This document shows, piece by piece, positions 11,801-24,397 of a DNA stretch of 64,000 nucleotides. This stretch comes from Callorhinus ursinus. Lineage: Eukaryota > Chordata > Mammalia > Carnivora > Otariidae. The position numbers were made by a program, and so were the translations under genes. The first letter of the stretch is position 1. Each line of letters opens with the position of its first letter. The DNA lies in NCBI RefSeq assembly GCF_003265705.1, contig NW_020312785.1, forward strand, positions 19,620,968-19,684,967. The letters run 5' to 3'. The notes under the pieces are model-generated. The model had not been told where the DNA came from. It searched no databases and saw only the letters and a list, made by a program, of their open reading frames with translations.

Positions 11801-12289
11801 ATTCATAGGAGTGGCTTAAGAGGAATAGTTCTGCTTTACCCACATCTCCCCTCCTCCAGGGTGACATGTCTCAGGGCCAAGAGAGATTTTCTTGGCCAAT
11901 GATTTGTCCCACAGGGAAAAGGGAGAACATGTGAGAGAGCTTGCAGCTTCCCCAGCTGTGCTAGATTTTGCCAAAGGGGATGATTTCTCTCTTACCCCAT
12001 CTAGATTCTGAATCATGAGCTACATGATGGGGGGTTGTTGTGGAAAAAGCCTGGAAGAGCAGTGGATAGGACTCTTGGAGGGCATAAGAAGGTATGGATC
12101 CTACTAATTGCATCATGGACTCCATCAAGAAGCCTGCTCATGAGCCACTGGGAACACCTCACCCACAGATCCCCTGAAATTAGTAACATGAAAAAATATG
12201 AAGATATACAACACACTGGTAATGGCAAGTAGAGAGTCAAATTCAGAATATTCTAATACTATAATATGGTGGAATGTTAAACACTTAAC

Positions 12290-13258
12290 TCTAGTATAAA
12301 GGTTAAAGAACAAGAGTATTAAAAAGAACTATAGTTACAACAACTTGTTAATGAATACACAATATGATAAAAGGTAAATTGTGACATCAAAAACATAAAA
12401 GGGGAGAGTAAAAGTGTAAAGTTTTTGTGTGCAATACAAGTTGTTACCAGCATAAAACAGACTGCTATATTTATAAGGTGGTTTATGTAAACCTCATGGA
12501 AACCACAAAGTGCAAAAGCAATGATAGATTTACAAAAGATAAAGGGAAGGGAATCAAAGCATACACCTGCAGAAAATCCACAAAGGAAGGCAGCAAGAGA
12601 GGAAGAAAGGAACAGGGAACTATAAAACATCCAGAAAACAATAAGATGTCATTAGTAAGTCCTTACCTATCAATAATTTGCTAAATGTAAATGGATTGAA
12701 TTAGTCAATCAAAAGACATAGAGTGGCTGGATGCACTTAAAAAAAGATCTGACCATATGTTACCTACAAGAAACTCACTTAAACTTTAAGGACACACATA
12801 AGCTCAAAGTGAAGAATGGCCAAGGATATTCCACGCAAATGGAAACTCAAGGAGAGCAGGGGCAGCTATACTCCTAGCAGACAAAATAGACTTTAAGCCA
12901 AAAATGATAACAAGTGACAAAGAGGGTCATCATAAAGGGATCAATTTATTAAGAGGATAATAATCATAAATCTATATGAACACTGGAGTACCTACATATA
13001 TTCAACAAATACCAGTAGCTATGAAGGGAGAAATATACAACGATAAAATAATAGTGAGGACTTCAATACCCTACTTTCAACAATGGGTAGATCATTCAGA
13101 CAAGAAAAACAAGTAGATATTGCCCTTGAACTACATGTTAGACTAAATGGACCTAACAAACATATACAAAACATTCCAATAAGCAGCAGCAGAATACGTA
13201 TTCTTCTCAGGTGCACACAGAACATCCTTCAAGACAGATCATATCCTGAGGTATTGTT
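12290..13258 (+). mobile_element. old L1 fragment: ORF2 start and endonuclease region
   Basis: Block order matches the 5' part of an L1 ORF2: AACCTCATGGAAACCACAAAG, CAATCAAAAGACATAGAGTGG, ACAAGAAACTCACTTAAAC, GACAAAATAGACTTTAAGCC, TACCCTACTTTCAACAATGG, ending near CAAGACAGATCATATCCTGAG. Many stops and shifts, so it cannot code. It may begin earlier (from about 11.38 kb), where ATCATGGTGGCAGAAGACAT and CCCCACCTCAACAAC resemble an L1 5' region. The 3' part (reverse transcriptase onward) is absent. Confidence 0.75.
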
Positions 13259-13261
13259 CAT

Positions 13262-13680
13262 TTTTCTTTAATCTTTTTTCTTTCTACTCTTCAAAATGGG
13301 TAGTTTATACTGATTTATTTTCAGGTTCACTTATTCTTTCTTCTGCCATGTCCAATTTTGCTATCAAGCTCATCCAGGGAAGTTTTTATTTTAATAACTA
13401 TAATTTTCTAGAATTTCTGTTTAGATTGTCTGTTTATTCATTGATATTTTCCTTCAATGCTTTAACCATATTCATTTATCCTGAACATACCTATAATAGC
13501 TACCTTTAAAACTTTGCCTGTTAATTCAATATCTGAGACCATTCAGAGTCTGTTTTATTGACTGACTCCTTTTCCTGAGTATAAATTCATATATTCCTGG
13601 GTTTTTTTTTTTGTATATAGATTAATTTGGGGTTAAAATGTGCATATTATAGATAACACATTGTAGCAACTCTAGTTTCA
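13262..13680. repeat. possible L1 5'-region relic
   Basis: AGGTTCACTTATTCTTTCTTCTGCC, TCTAGAATTTCTGTTTAGAT and ACATTGTAGCAACTCTAG recall a sequence that often accompanies old L1M 5' regions. It starts right where the plus-strand ORF2 fragment stops. Orientation relative to that fragment is unclear. Confidence 0.25.
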
Positions 13681-14249
13681 TCATATGCTTCTAAAGATTG
13701 GAGTTTTCTTTTATTTATGGTGCTTAGTTGCCTGGAATCAATCTACAGATTTGTCCCACTCCCCCACCCCCAAGACATACAGCTGCTTATCTGTCTACTC
13801 TGTTCTTACATCTTCCCATTGCTGCTTTTTCAACCTATCCCCTTGTTGCTCAGAGATTCGAATCACCTCTCTGTTGTCTTCTTATTTCTAGGGATTTTCC
13901 TAACTTTCACCTGTTTTGACAGGTGTGTCTTCACTTAATTTTGACACTCGAGGCTTTTTGCCACCCAGGCTGCCCATGGTTGGACGATGTATTCAGTAAA
14001 GGAAAGCATCAGACTCACAAATCCAGATCCACACCATCCTATCTTCAGAGATCTTCTTTTCTTTCTGTTTCTGCTGGCTTTGCCACAAACAGCCCTCTGG
14101 TTTTCAAACACATCGATAGTGTTGCCAAAGATTTGGCAGTTTGTGCTCTGAATTGGGTACTCCTTCTTCCTACATGTTCACATTACTCCCTTCCTCTACT
14201 TGCTTCCTTAATCATTAAGGTGAAGTACCATGGGATTTTATACCTGGAA
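13681..14249. other. unassigned sequence with overlapping short frames
   Basis: Pyrimidine-rich. One frame of 115 codons (13923-14270) runs into the MIR relic and shows no domain. No gene supported. Confidence 0.4.
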
Positions 14250-14400
14250 GGTATCTTAGAAAGAGTATAATTACCTCATTTTATGTGAGAAGCACCAGAA
14301 GCCTCAAAAGGTGAGATGAGTGACCCAGGGTTGCAGAGCCAGTTAATGGCTTGTTTTCCTGATTTAGTCATGATGACCACTGTGCTGCCTGCACCAGGAG
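14250..14400 (-). repeat. MIR relic, minus strand
   Basis: TACCTCATTTTATGTGAGAAG, GAGTGACCCAGGGTTGCAGAG and CCAGTTAATGGC follow the antisense MIR order (fraction of exon-like words is coincidental). Confidence 0.55.
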
Positions 14401-14474
14401 CACTCACTGTATGGTTCTAATGCAGTTGGCTAGTGCCAAAGAAATGAACGATACCATTTCAGCTGAGGGACACC

Positions 14475-14500
14475 CATATATATATATATATTTTTTTTTT
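14475..14500. repeat. (TA)n followed by poly(T)
   Basis: About eight TA units then ten Ts. No SINE or LINE body is attached. Confidence 0.9.
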
Positions 14501-16628
14501 GAGAGATAAAGTGTACATAGTAAAGTGAATTGTGAACAATTACAAAAGAACTTAGCTTTTAGTTTAAAAAAATATAATACTAACTAAATGTAGACAGGAG
14601 ATTTTTAGGGTGACAAGCTCAGGCAAACCTAATGTGCATTAATTGGCCTCAAAACTCTAGCAAAGGTGAAGATTTTAATATATCAGAAATCCATGTAGTA
14701 TTACTATATTTCTTCAGACTACGAATGCACAGTTCCAGTAAATGCATCACTCCTATGGCACTGGTAAGTGTCAGAAGGGCTTTTGAAATTTTGGCAAGTT
14801 AATTTTTTTTTTTTAAGTGCTTTGCTTTCTATGGCTTTCTCTATCATGAATCCTCTACAAATCTCTTGCGGTAGAACGTTGGATCACATTTCTCGGTATA
14901 TAAGATATAAGAGCTAATTTTTAGGAAACTTTAATTTCCTCTTCATCCTTGCATCTTTGGACTTATTAATAGGAAAGGCATAATTTGTTTCTAGAAGATT
15001 CTAATGTATTTGATTATGTATTATGTATATGTACATAGTATTATGATTACTTGTTTATGAAGAACAGAAATTTGTTCTACTTATTTGTTCCATGTAGCCT
15101 ACTTTTCATCCTGAAATGACATAGGCACAGAGTTAAACTGTTGTACTAAAAAAAAATCTGAATTGATAAATTAAATAAGGAAGAGAATAAGTAAAACAAT
15201 ATACTATGTAATTTTATGTAAATGTTTAATATTTGTTAAATTGAAGCATATAATTTATTTAAGACTAAATTTACATTCAAGGCCAGTTGCTACTTTTACA
15301 GATATAATCCATTTCGTTTTTGCTTAAAGCCTTTGAATGGCTTATAATATGAACCAGTTTAAAGTAATTACTGTATTATAAAAACAATGCTTTTCAAATT
15401 CTAGGAGCAATTAAATTTGCGTTATTGAATCAAGTAGTTATTTGAATAAGAATCTTTATAGATTAAGAATTTAATTTTCCAATACTTTTGTAAAATTCCT
15501 CAGATAGATGGTAAGCAGGCAGCATTGTTCCCTTTGTCGAGTGGTCCCCAAAAATCTTTTGACTAAGATAAATGAAACTACCCTACCATCTTCTCCATCC
15601 AAAAAGAAGGGAAGCATTTTAAAGCTAGAAGAACTAATGTTTGGGGTCTGAGAGGCTAACTGAACTAAAAGCCTCCTTTGAAGTGTCATTTTTAGACAGG
15701 CAGAGAATTTGTGGAGATCTTTACATAGTGGGTCTTCAAATGGCCACAAACTTATTTAGGTAAACACTTACTGAGATTACTATTTATTGTCTGGGAAATA
15801 AAGTGACTACAAGATAGTCACATGGTTCTGAAGTAGAAAAGCTTTCCTGTAATCTGGTCCAGAGATAGAAAAGAGGAGTTTGTTGATAATGGTTATACTC
15901 AGGTGTTATTTGTTAAGAGCAAAAAACAAGTATTATGCTCAAAAGTAATGTAGGTGAAAATTTATTTTGTTTTTGACAGCTAATAATTATAATGAAAACA
16001 AGATCAGGGAAAAGGAAATATTTTTGTCGGATCCAAGAACCTACATTTGATACAGTCTTCCCCCAAAGAGCCACAATTGATATGCCCATTGGCTTGGCTG
16101 TGGCTACCATGGGTTTGGGAATATGTTTCTTGAATATCTGCAATTCAAAGGAGATCTTACTTCCTGAAAATGCTGAAAGCTAATTATATTAGGGAATTCA
16201 AGAAGCCAAAAAAGGGCTCATCAAGGTACTAAATACCAATATCTTATATGCTAGCCTGCCTGACTTTCTTACTATGACAGTGGATTTGTAGTTTTAACGA
16301 TCTTCCCTGTATAACTTACACGGAATAATATGTAGATATATGCAAATATGAATGTAGGAAGTAGATTAGTTTATAATACTGACTGAGAACCTGAAGATCT
16401 GAGACACAAAATAGGTACATTTTGATGAAGCATGAAATGAGCCAAGGAAAGCTAAGTCTACAAGACATATGTGGCCTGGGAGGGAAGTATTCCTGGAAGA
16501 GAGAGGAGAAAGGGAAGATACTAAAGATGAATGGTCTTGAGTTTGTAGAAGTGGCTATTTGGATACAGGTAGGTCATTTTAAAAAGGCACGTTGATATCA
16601 CTCAGTGAAAGTTAAGAAGCTGACTGAG
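14501..16628. other. unassigned AT-rich sequence
   Basis: No confident repeat or gene. Contains a 63-codon frame at 15992-16183 with a hydrophobic stretch, downstream of an acceptor-like TTTTGTTTTTGACAG. A 92-codon minus frame at 15471-15749 has no recognisable domain. Confidence 0.35.
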
Positions 16629-16629
16629 A

Positions 16630-16668
<39 letters not shown>

Positions 16669-16673
16669 ATCTG
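16629..16673. repeat. (ATCT)n microsatellite
   Basis: About ten near-perfect ATCT units (GATA on the other strand), followed by AT-rich DNA to about 16820. Likely length-variable. Confidence 0.95.
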
Positions 16674-16824
16674 TGTGTAGGCATATATTATTTATTACAT
16701 ATATGTATACTTGCATAAGTAAAAATAATATATGTGCCTATATCATCTAAATAATAATAAATCATATATATGTACTTATATACGATATATTACATATATA
16801 TGATATATTTTTATTTTTTCTCAT

Positions 16825-17004
16825 TTCTTTAAAGTTGTATTTATTTATTTTGGGGGGACAGAGGGAAAGGGAGAGAGAATCCTCAGGCAGACTCCCCGCT
16901 GAGCATGGAGCCCGACATGGGGCTCCATCCCAGGACCCTGAGATTGTGACCTGAGCCAAAATCAAGAGTCAGATGCTTAACCGACTGAGCCACACAGGTG
17001 CCCC
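16825..17004 (-). mobile_element. carnivore SINE, minus strand, older copy
   Basis: TTTATTTATTTT, GAGAGAGAATCCTCAGGCAG and GACTGAGCCACACAGGTGCCCC mark the tail-to-head order. The target duplication is not clear and the left end merges into AT-rich sequence, so this copy looks old or inserted in a simple repeat. Confidence 0.88.
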
Positions 17005-19111
17005 TGTTTTCTATTTTGAATGGCTAAAAATGTCACTTGGAAATAAAGGGCATGTACAGAAATGGGTTGAGAACACAATGGTTGGAAAGGGAGGGGCTAT
17101 AAATACGGCAAACTACACATCACATATCTCAGAGGCGTAGACTCCAGCACACACAGGCTTTGTAATACCAGCTAATCTATTTGTTCACAATATTAAAAAA
17201 CACCTAAAATTTGCTACAGGGATGTACATATATAATATACATATCAGATATACAGATTGGTAAATATAAAAAAGATATATATTATCTTTTAAAAAATTCT
17301 TACCCACTCTGTGCTACAGATATATTGATTTCATTCTTTTTGTAGAAATTTACATTTTATTTTGGTAGTATTATGTATTTCATTATACATATATTTATTA
17401 TATAGATAAGCTATATCTGTAGGAGTAAATACTTGTTATTTGAGTATTTAACAACTCTTCTCTTTGCAAGTCAAACTGACAAAAATCCCTATTTCTCTAT
17501 TTCTAAACCTGCAGACTTTTGTGGTAGATCTTTTTTCTTACATTAATTACACAGGTAGTTTTTTAGTTGGAGTTCAAGTAACATACATCAACTTAGAGAT
17601 CAATAGTTTGAAATTCTGATATGCAAGNNNNNNNNNNAGAAAGAGACAAAGAAAGCAAGGTCATTTTTAATCTCTACATACATCTCGCTTTCCTGGCTTA
17701 ACACTAATCATTCACTGTGTCCTGCATATTGGAAGGGAGAAGATGAAGGATATAGAAGAATTCACTTTGAAAACATGTACTCAATGTTGCATATCCAAAA
17801 GCTCCCAGGGGATTAAACAATCAGAAAGCCCTACATCATTTGCATTTTAATGGATAAAAATAAGAGTTGAAATATTTCTTTACACTTAAACACCATGAAA
17901 AATCTTGTGTAGTTAATAGGACTGAAGTGGTGGTAGGAGGAGAGGAAGAAACAGGGACTCTATGAAATTTAAGGAAAATTCATTTCTTTTACAGAATTGG
18001 AGCTGGGCTGATTAAGTCAAAGTGCCTGACTCTGCGAGAGACACATTTTCCTAATGAAAAGTACTGTAACTTCAGACCTTTCACATTTTCCATGAATAGA
18101 TGTCATTACTCATTATCACATTTATCATCACTTGTAAAACAATGAGGTGGCAGCAGGGGGAAAGGATGAAAATAGAGTTGAAAAAAAGTCGGTACTGGCT
18201 TAGGGAATTTAAATGAAGGCCTTTTTGCAAAAGCAAAAACAACCTCCCTGATTACTGCATCATACCTTTGGAAGAGTGACATAAAGTAGTGGGCCACCTT
18301 TATGAAAAGAAGAGTGACCACAGTTTCTCTTCACTCTCTTCTAAATCTGAATTCAAAATGATAAAGAGCTTGATTTGTAATTCTGAAATAGATAATGAGT
18401 TGTTTAAGTGATAATTACTGAATCTCCTTATTTTTAGAAACCCATTAACAGGTATCTCTTCAGTCATAGAGAAAAACCTTTATAAATATTGAATTGTGCT
18501 ATCACATGTACAAATTTCTTTCAAATTATGGAATCTGACTAATTTCACAAGGACTCTTTGGTATTAATTGGCTTTAAGATTTAATCAACTAAAGACATCA
18601 TTTATTAATTCCAATTTGAAAAGCCAGGAAAAAAAAAGTATCACCTTATTATCTTTAGTCAAACCTCTTCAAATGTTCATATGGGTTAGATGCTGATAAG
18701 GAAAGGTGCCCCTGAGCCTTGTGGGTTTCTCCAATTTAAAGAACAGGATTTATCAATGGGAAGCTGCAGCAGGTCTTACAGTAAAATCTTATTGCCTAAC
18801 TAGGGAATAATAAAGGTTTTACTAGTTTTGAAACAAAGACAGAATGCCATTTGCTGAATTCTTAGTCTGGTAGGTAGGAAGAGGGGAGTAAACACTAGAT
18901 TAATGTCTAGTTCAAGCAGTTCCACATTATCAGTAAATAAATCTTGATTGCGTTCTTCAAATACCAAGCTGTAGTGAAATGATGCAGAGGCCCTTAAGTA
19001 TACCATCTTGAATGATGAAGAAGAGTAGGAGGCCTTATATGTTGTAAAACCCCATCGTTGGCTGGGTGCTAGAAATTCTACCAAGACCCCATTCAGAGGA
19101 CAATAGAGATT
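17005..19111. other. unassigned sequence with assembly gap
   Basis: AT-rich, with TATA-type runs at 17221-17290. The stretch 18000-18330 (AT-rich blocks mixed with GGTGGCAGCAGGGGG) has no repeat signature and could be unique conserved sequence, but this is only an impression. Confidence 0.35.
17628..17637. other. assembly gap (10 N)
   Basis: Ten undetermined bases. Ten is often a placeholder length, so the true gap size is unknown. Confidence 0.99.
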
Positions 19112-19127
19112 TTCAGATGTAATTCTT

Positions 19128-19332
19128 TTTTTTTTTTTTTTAAGATTTTTTATTTATTTATTTGACAGAGAGAGACACAGTGAGAGAGGGAACACAAGCA
19201 GGGGGGTTGGGAGAGGGAGAAGTAGGCTTCCCGCTGAGCAGGGAGCCTGATGCGGGGCTCGATCCCAGGACCCCGGGATTATGACCTGAGCCAAAGGCAG
19301 ACGCTAAACCAACTGAGCCACCCAGGCGTCCC
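19128..19332 (-). mobile_element. carnivore SINE, minus strand
   Basis: Complete tail-to-head order ending GAGCCACCCAGGCGTCCC. Target duplication of 16 bp with one mismatch: TTCAGATGTAATTCTT (19112-19127) and TTCAGATGTGATTCTT (19333-19348). Confidence 0.95.
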
Positions 19333-19348
19333 TTCAGATGTGATTCTT

Positions 19349-20464
19349 ATACTTTCCTTGCCACTAGCTGCTCAAGATTATGAATTATACTTGAAATACT
19401 ACAGGAGTGGAGGTTGAATTGTACTCATAAACAGAAAACATATTATAAATCAGTAGATCAATTTTCCGCTTAGGAAATCGGATACCCTTACCTCAAGGAG
19501 TTCATATGTATAAAATAGGCAAATAAACATTATGCAAATATTGTGGAAATGGTATTTCTGACTGCCATTGACAGATTTATTATAGAAGGAACCGTATTTG
19601 CCATGTAGGATATTTCCTATATCATGAAATCTGATTTCAGAAAGGAGTTCTTTCTGACTTTTTGAGGTCTTTGATGTCTGCAGTTCTCTTTCCTATCTAC
19701 TCTAATTTATCTGTTGCTAACTAATTTTCAATAAAAAAACATGATAAATGAAATTTTCAGCTTGTATTTTCCAATTATTCAGAAGTATGAACGGAGATAG
19801 GAAATTAAAGTTTTTAGCAAGCTTAATTGTCAGGAAAAGGCTATGATTACATTCTTTTGTGGTGATCTTGAGCATTATTTAAGTTAAAGCTATATAAGTT
19901 AGGGGCAGTTGTTTTTCTTTGTACTCATGCTATCCACACAATCAAATTAGAAGACCTTGTGTCACACTTTTGGGGTTACTGGAAGGTAGGGTAAAAATGA
20001 AAGTCACCTTTCTCTTCCCAGTTCCCTACCACAAAGGCAGGTGACCATCAAAAAATGGCAAGACTGTTTATTGCTAATCACAACTCCAGCTCTTAGGAAA
20101 CTTTAACCACTGAGACTAGGGATTCCATAAATTATGAAAAAGTAATATTCACTATAGTGGCATTGTCTTTCACGTCCCTTTCAAAAGATGGAAGTGTTGG
20201 CCCAGGAGCAAAAATTGCCTTACTCGATCTAAAGCCATTTCTGCATGTCAGTAAAAAGAAACCAGTCTTGCTTATGCACTAATTTTTTTAGGGAAAGGTA
20301 CTATAAAAATAAACTTCAATAACTTCCATGCTCATCAAAATTAACCCAAAACTACTAAAGGAGGGTGTCAAAAAATAGTGGGACCTGCTTCTGTTTAGAT
20401 GGCTTATTATTTTCTCTCAAACACCTGCCACAGTTCCTGGCAGAGTAGAGGGATTTACTTTATC
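19349..20464. other. unassigned AT-rich sequence
   Basis: No gene or confident repeat seen. Confidence 0.4.
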
Positions 20465-20790
20465 ATCCATTCACTTAACAAGTATTTTCTGAGTGTCTTC
20501 TAAGCCCCAGGACCTCTGTAGTTAGTGAAATACACTTTTATGTAAGAATAGTCATGCTTTGTTCCTTCAGGGAGCTTATAGTTTAGTGGAGGAAACAGAT
20601 GAGTAAAACAGACTAAGAAATTGATATAAAATTATATTTCTGTGTAAAATTATAATGTGTTAAAAGTACTATAGATGGGCTGGTTAATAATGCTTATAAT
20701 GTTTATAGATAGCATAAAATAGAGAAGTTTCACCTAGTCAGAGGACATCGGAGAGGATTTTTTGAGGAAGCAGATGAAAATGGAACAATG
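20465..20790 (-). repeat. L2 relic, minus strand
   Basis: CATTCACTTAACAAGTATTTT, TCAGGGAGCTTATAGTTTAGTGG, then TTTGAGGAAGCAGATGAAAAT follow antisense L2. Confidence 0.55.
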
Positions 20791-21090
20791 GGGCCCCTTA
20801 ATTATGGTTACATCCTAATGAAACCGGCGCAGGTTGAAGGACAAGTTTAAATATATGAGAAAGGAAAGGACAATTGTATTAAGATAAGATGTAAAAAAGA
20901 CAGACTGGCAACTATTTGGATACTTTGAGGTGTCTGGAATACTCACATGGAGGAACTGGAGAGGTTGGTCTATTGCTTAGCTACCTTGCGTAGCTCTATG
21001 CTGCTCAATAGCAGAAACTAATTTAGAGAATCTTTAGTATACGAGTTAGAGTTAAAAGACTTTGGAATTAAAATCTCAGGAACAATGGAT

Positions 21091-21580
21091 CGTATGATAG
21101 TCTGAATAATGTCCCCTCTCCAAATATATCTACCTCCTAATCCCTGAGATCTGTGACTATTAGCTTAAATGCCAAAGGGACGTTGCAGACGTGATTAAAT
21201 TAGGATTTAAGATTAAGATAAAACTAAGATTATCCTGGGATATCTGGTGGGCTTTACATAATGCTCCTTATAAAAGAGACTCAGGAGGAATCAAAGTCAG
21301 AGAAGGCAGTGTGATGATGGAAACAGAGATTGAAGTTTTGCTCTTTGAAGACGGAGGAAGGAGCCACAAGCTGAGAAACACAGGTAGCCATTAGAAACTG
21401 GAGAAGGAAAAGATATGGATTCTTCCCTCAGAAAATACAGAAGAAACCAGCCTTGCTAACACCTTGACTTTAGCCCAATGAAACTGGTTTTGGACTTCTG
21501 ACCTCCATAACTATAAAACAATAAATTTGTGTTTTAAGTTTGTAATCATTTTATTACAGCAACAAAAGCAAACTGATATA
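21091..21580 (+). repeat. ancient endogenous-retrovirus LTR (MaLR/ERVL-like)
   Basis: Non-coding LTR-like order: TAATCCCTGAGATCTGTGAC, GACGTTGCAGACGTGATTAAA, GATTATCCTGGGATATC, GCAGTGTGATGATGGA, ACACCTTGACTTTAGCCC, ATAAATTTGTGTTTTAAG, ending in AACTGATATA. No internal retroviral sequence adjoins, so it is a solo LTR. The exact subfamily is not assigned. Confidence 0.55.
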
Positions 21581-23756
21581 TATGGAGAGGGAAGAAGCGG
21601 GCAGAATGGAAATCCCAGGGAAGACTCACCTCTAGGAATAATGGTGGAAATATGTTCTAGTAGAGAAGACACCAGAGAGCAAAACCCAAGAAAAGGTGGA
21701 CTCACAGAAACCAAGAGAGACAATATTTCTAGGAGAATAGAGTTGGTGATTAGGATCATAGTTCCCACAGGACCTGTACTGGATAGGGAAGGAAGTTAGA
21801 GCGAGGGGATGAATGGTTAGAGTAAGGCAGAGGCAGGAAATGGAAGACTACGAATAATGGGAACCCAGATGGGTAGGGTTGTTGCGATGTGACTAGAACA
21901 TTGGGATTTAAGATTGTGGAGGTGGGTGCTGATTCAGCATAGAAATGTGGAGAGGACTGGAGATGAGCTGATCCGCAGGTGCACTGACCTCCTTCAGAAT
22001 AATGGTGGGTCTTGGAGCTGAAAGAAAAACTTGTCTTTAAGTGCCCGATTTACTGAATTTGTGTTCTTAATGAGTCATTTTACAGAGCACAGCAACTGTG
22101 AGGAATTTTCTTCCACTTTTAAGCGATGTATTCATATTTTATTTTAAGATGGAATCTTATCTGTTCATCTTGCTTGCATGTGAATGGCTGGGTTCGGATA
22201 GCTAATTTCCCTTAAAAATTAAAGTGCTGAACACTACCCTGCATTTTCTGGACCCATCTTTTTGTTCCTCCAAGCCAGAGTCCAAAAGCTGAATATTTCA
22301 TGTTCTGGTCAATATTCTGCAGCCAGATGGTTGGGAGGAGGGGAGGTGGTCATGCACAGGGGACAGCTCCGATGAAGTGGCATGTAATCTTTATTAGAAC
22401 TCAGGGCTCTAACTCTCTCCTCTGCCCTCTGCCCCCAGCTCTATTCTAGAGTCATGCTACCTAGTGGAAGCTGCTATAGGGTAGGACCCATTCACCATGT
22501 AACCCTGGAGCCTTTACTTCTACCACAGGTCCCCTGTAGTTCATTTTTCCCAACTTCATCCACTTTTCCCCTGGAGCCCTTTCCACCAGTGTTCAATCAA
22601 AGGAAAAAATTGAATTTTCTTTACGCTATTTATATGGTGTTAGGGAGTATTTACAAGCTCTTTCTGAGGATGAGGGCATGGTTGGGAGCTGATCTGTTTT
22701 TGTACATTTTTCCTTCCCCTCCAGAAACATTTCTTTATTTGTACTAGTTTATTAGATTGCATGATGTTATTCTCTTGTTCTTGTTTTGTGGCTGTGGGTG
22801 AACATTTTTGATTGGCTTTTGTTTTGTTTTGCTTTTCTCATTTTGTTAAATTCTATGGGAGGGAAATTAAATGATGCAGTTGTAATCTACCACCTTACCC
22901 TGGATGTTTCTAAACAATATTTCACCGGTTACTTATATTTATTATTTAGAAAAGCAAGTCAACCTACCAAAATTACATTTCAGATGCAGGATTAATTATT
23001 TTTATGAAGTTGAATTTATTACAGATACAGCTAGAACTAACTTGTGTTTTTAATTTCCTTAAAGTGCCTTGATTGTGTGCTGATAGAGGCAGTAAAAATC
23101 AAATATAAATAAGTACTTGCATCTGACAAGTAATTTATAAATATTTTACATGTACTGTGACCATATTTATTTATGTACAGATAATACATAGTCAGACTAT
23201 CTCTACAAATAAAAATGCTGACCACACCAAGTTGTAATTCATAGGTATTACATGTCTCTTCTCTCTTGGTTTATATTCCCCTGCATCCTTCCCCATAATT
23301 ATTTCCTTAACTCATCGCTGTCAGTTCTACTTTAAGACAAAAGCCAAGGAAAGGTAGTTTTTTTAGTTTACACCAGTAAGTTTTTCTGCCTTGGAGAAAA
23401 TAATATCTCTAACTGTATATTACAGCTTTTATCATTCTGATGTTCTAAGTTAGAAATAATTGTCTGTTCTTGCTAAACTTTACACAAGCATATGTGAAGT
23501 GAAAAACTAAGCAGAGAGGCCACAATCCCAATATTGCATAAAAAAAAAACCCAAAAAATGCCCAAGGGAGTTAATTCAGATGCCAGCATTATATACAAGC
23601 CTTATCTTATTCAACTAAAGATTGCCATTTAATCCTCGTTTAGTTGATATACCCTTGAAATGTATGGATGTTTCAACATGTCAACATTTTGAGGAAGACT
23701 CAAAAGAAGATGCCTGATAGGGTCAGCATGAGACAAAAATCATGTTGTGTGTACAT

Positions 23757-23793
23757 GCACACACAACACACACACACACACACACACACACAT
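23757..23793. repeat. (AC)n microsatellite with hairpin at its left edge
   Basis: GCACACACAAC then about thirteen AC units. GTTGTGTG at 23744 pairs with CACACAAC at 23760, giving a short hairpin. Confidence 0.9.
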
Positions 23794-24369
23794 AGTAAAC
23801 TGAAATAAAATTGGTCAAGTGGCTGTGATTCTGTCAGTGACTGTGGCTCTGTGCCATCCTGCCCTGCTTGCTCTCTCTACACAAAACTGCTTCTGTGTAC
23901 ACTAACATCTCATCAGTTACAGAGAGGAATAATTAATACAAGTGTCTTTCATTTTTTTGTTGTTGTTATGAGAAGCAAAAGAACTGCAGGAAGGCCTGAT
24001 TCATTTCACTAAAATTATTTCAAATCACACCAACACACCAAAATGACAGTATGTGTGAACCATAAAATAAGTTCATAATTTTACTCTGTCCTTTGATTGT
24101 TGGGATCTGTAATTATTAATAAAAAATTAAGGAAGCTCAATAACTTCTAGACATTATACTTCCATCTAGGAGAAATTCCTTATGAAATATCAATGAAGAC
24201 GCAATAGATAATTCCAGACGCATGCTATCTTGAGATGAAGTTTTTACTATCTACTCAAGAGGGCTAGAAGTCGTCTGAATTAAGTTGGTCTTTAGAATCC
24301 CAAGGTGGGCTCCTTCTTCCTTTATTCTCTTTGAGATAGCCCATATTGTGCCTGAATATAGCACTAATA

Positions 24370-24397
24370 CTCTTTATGTAATGCTATGCATAAAGAG
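24370..24397. repeat. 9-bp inverted repeat
   Basis: CTCTTTATG, a 10-base loop, then CATAAAGAG. The arms are exact complements and the pairing extends with one mismatch. Confidence 0.85.

Noticed and set aside
16629..16673. Regular repeats as a CRISPR-like array
   Set aside because: A 4-base microsatellite without spacers in a mammalian genome.
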